Source of the DNA: Thermococcus siculi
Lineage (GTDB): Archaea > Methanobacteriota_B > Thermococci > Thermococcales > Thermococcaceae
Direction of reading: 5' to 3'
DNA length: 64,000 nucleotides
Assembly: GCF_002214505.1 (NCBI RefSeq)
Contig: NZ_CP015103.1
Span: 1,860,001 to 1,924,000, forward strand
The position numbers were made by a program, and so were the translations under genes. The notes beneath the pieces are model-generated. The model ran no database searches and was not told where the DNA came from. It worked only from the letters and a program-made list of their open reading frames with translations. Within the stretch, counting starts at the first letter, position 1. Each line of letters begins with the position of its first letter. Positions 62,784 through 64,000 of the stretch are shown in pieces.

Positions 62784-64000
62784 CCCATGGTCCTCGGGGT
62801 CTTGTACCACACCTTCTTGGCTTTCCTGCCCTCCCATAGGCCCGCGAGGGATATAAACACCCAAATCTGGGAGTAGGTGTAGTACATGAACGGGGCGAGG
62901 AGCCAGCAGCTGAGACTCTTTATCCTGCCGTCGTAGAGACCTGCGAATATCTCAAGGAGGAACGCAAGATAAACGAAGCTGAGAATAAGCCCCGTGAACC
63001 AGGTTATGTTCCCAAAGGTCAAAAAGAGGGCCACAAAGGCCACATCGGCCACTATAACCGCTATGGCGAGGAGGTAGTATATCATCAAAGTCAGAAGGAG
63101 GTCGATTCTTAGTCCCCAACCCGGTATCTCTCCGAGGTGTTTGATGTGCGTGGCAACCGTATAGACGTTTCCAGCCGCCCACCTGACCCTCTGGCGGAAC
63201 CAGACACGCCAGCTCTCGGGTTCTTGTTCCCAAGTCACTGCGAGTGGATTGTAAGCAATTCTCTTGCCCTCGGCGATGACCCTGAAGGAAAGCTCTAGAT
63301 CCTCAGCCATGGCCCTCTCGTCCCAGCCACCCACTACCTCGAGGAAATCCTTTCTAATCACGAAGTTGGTCCCGGGAAGTATGGCCGTCCCATATAACCT
63401 GCTCTTCCCGCTCTGCCCCGCGAGCTGGAAGTAGAGGTACTCCATACAGATGAACCTCGTTAGGATGTTTTTCTTCCAGTTTATCGTCCTGACCTTCCCC
63501 GTAACCGCAGGGGTTTCATCGTCCAGCATCGAGACTAGCCTCTTAAGCGCGTCCGGTTCCGGCCGATTGTCCGCGTCGTAGACCGCTATAACCTCGCCCT
63601 TCGCGAGCTTGAGTCCGTAGTTGAGGACGTAGCTCTTGCCCCTTCCGCCGCCTTCGACGCTGACCACCCTTATGAACGGGTACTCCGAGGCCACTTCCCT
63701 GGCCCGCTCAAGGGTGTCATCCGTTGAACCATCGTCCAGAAGGAGAACCTCGAGCCTGTCCTTGGGGTAGTCGAGGTTTGCCATCGCCAGAAGGGTCTCC
63801 CGTATCACCATCCCCTCGTTTCTGGCGGGTATCATTATCGTGACGAAGGGTAGCTCGTCGTCGGGGGGAATAGGGGGCTGGATGAACCTGGAGTTGTACC
63901 TCAACCCGGTAAAGGTGAGCGTGAGGTAGTACAGGAAAATCGGATATATGACCACTCCCGCAAATATCCAGATGATGTAGAGGATGGAAATTACGATCTC
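62780..64000 (-). CDS. Family 2 membrane glycosyltransferase (processive type), 5' end outside window
   Basis: At least 406 residues; the frame is open to the window edge and the first membrane helix (ILYIIWIFAGVVIYPIFLYYL) begins at the edge, so the start codon lies beyond 64000. The GT-A domain shows VTIMIPARNE, LLLDDGSTDDT, AVYDADNRPEP, AEDLELSFRV and QRVRWAAGN (QxxRW), the signatures of cellulose/hyaluronan/poly-GlcNAc synthase-like enzymes. Four further membrane helices follow. It probably makes or exports a surface polysaccharide. It overlaps the sfsA stop by 4 bp. Confidence 0.92.
   Translation of the reverse strand, partial: EIVISILYIIWIFAGVVIYPIFLYYLTLTFTGLRYNSRFIQPPIPPDDELPFVTIMIPARNEGMVIRETLLAMANLDYPKDRLEVLLLDDGSTDDTLERAREVASEYPFIRVVSVEGGGRGKSYVLNYGLKLAKGEVIAVYDADNRPEPDALKRLVSMLDDETPAVTGKVRTINWKKNILTRFICMEYLYFQLAGQSGKSRLYGTAILPGTNFVIRKDFLEVVGGWDERAMAEDLELSFRVIAEGKRIAYNPLAVTWEQEPESWRVWFRQRVRWAAGNVYTVATHIKHLGEIPGWGLRIDLLLTLMIYYLLAIAVIVADVAFVALFLTFGNITWFTGLILSFVYLAFLLEIFAGLYDGRIKSLSCWLLAPFMYYTYSQIWVFISLAGLWEGRKAKKVWYKTPRTMG

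Overview
The window is chromosomal DNA of a hyperthermophilic archaeon of the order Thermococcales, most likely a Thermococcus of moderate GC content. The evidence is: GGTGA-type ribosome binding sites, TATA boxes about 25 bp ahead of several start codons, CGP-CTERM surface proteins, sn-glycerol-1-phosphate dehydrogenase and geranylgeranylglyceryl phosphate synthase (archaeal ether lipids), archaeal TyrRS, Hef, XPD, NOB1, AMP phosphorylase, an SMC/ScpA pair, an intron-bearing elongator tRNA-Met, and the stomatin/NfeD operon. No rRNA, CRISPR array or insertion sequence was seen. Coding density is very high and many convergent genes overlap at their stop codons.

Layout. 1-7.3 kb: end of an ECF transporter (ATPase tail, EcfT), small unknowns, a DUF63 membrane protein, a Ski2-like helicase, an Lrp/AsnC regulator and TyrRS. 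7.4-15.8 kb: a surface cluster with two CGP-CTERM proteins (one a metallophosphoesterase) flanking a binding-protein-dependent ABC transporter and a DUF447 flavoprotein-like gene. 15.9-23.7 kb: a nuclease-like protein with PepSY-like repeats, pgk with a Thermococcales glycolytic motif at its promoter, a PadR-controlled ABC-2 exporter and a PHP phosphoesterase. 23.8-26.2 kb: methylmalonyl-CoA mutase small subunit, MeaB, epimerase and a DUF835 protein. 26.3-35.8 kb: smc-scpA, an unknown, hef, divergent tRNA-Leu and tRNA-Lys genes and a DEAD-box RNA helicase.

35.8-45.8 kb: a probable H/ACA guide RNA, an M55 peptidase, the ether-lipid gene for GGGP synthase with a GIY-YIG protein, AMP phosphorylase, MinD with a tiny membrane protein, the slipin/NfeD pair and an AlkA-type glycosylase. 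45.5-47.5 kb: an accessory island with a coiled-coil protein, a HTH-nucleotidyltransferase (MNT), a HEPN protein and a small partner, preceded by three identical-architecture dyads phased at exactly 22 bp; it is followed by two candidate C/D guide RNAs in tandem and a secreted Amidase_3/AMIN protein, which is odd in an organism without murein. 48.5-64 kb: NOB1, 5-oxoprolinase PxpABC, G1P dehydrogenase, a second DUF63 protein, an IMPase/FBPase, a rhomboid protease, tRNA-Met with a 30-nt intron, a 345-bp gene-free stretch, XPD, an M42 aminopeptidase, an ATPase-DUF234 protein whose promoter carries a 16-bp tandem repeat, SfsA, and a membrane glycosyltransferase running off the right edge.

Functional links visible here are mostly local operons: transporter plus surface phosphatase, propionyl-CoA-type metabolism, chromosome condensation (SMC-ScpA), stomatin cleavage, oxoproline recycling and a self-regulated HEPN/MNT toxin-antitoxin-like module. 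The best candidates for undescribed biology are that module with its phased operators, the guide RNA pair next to it, the archaeal amidase, and the nuclease-like/PepSY protein.
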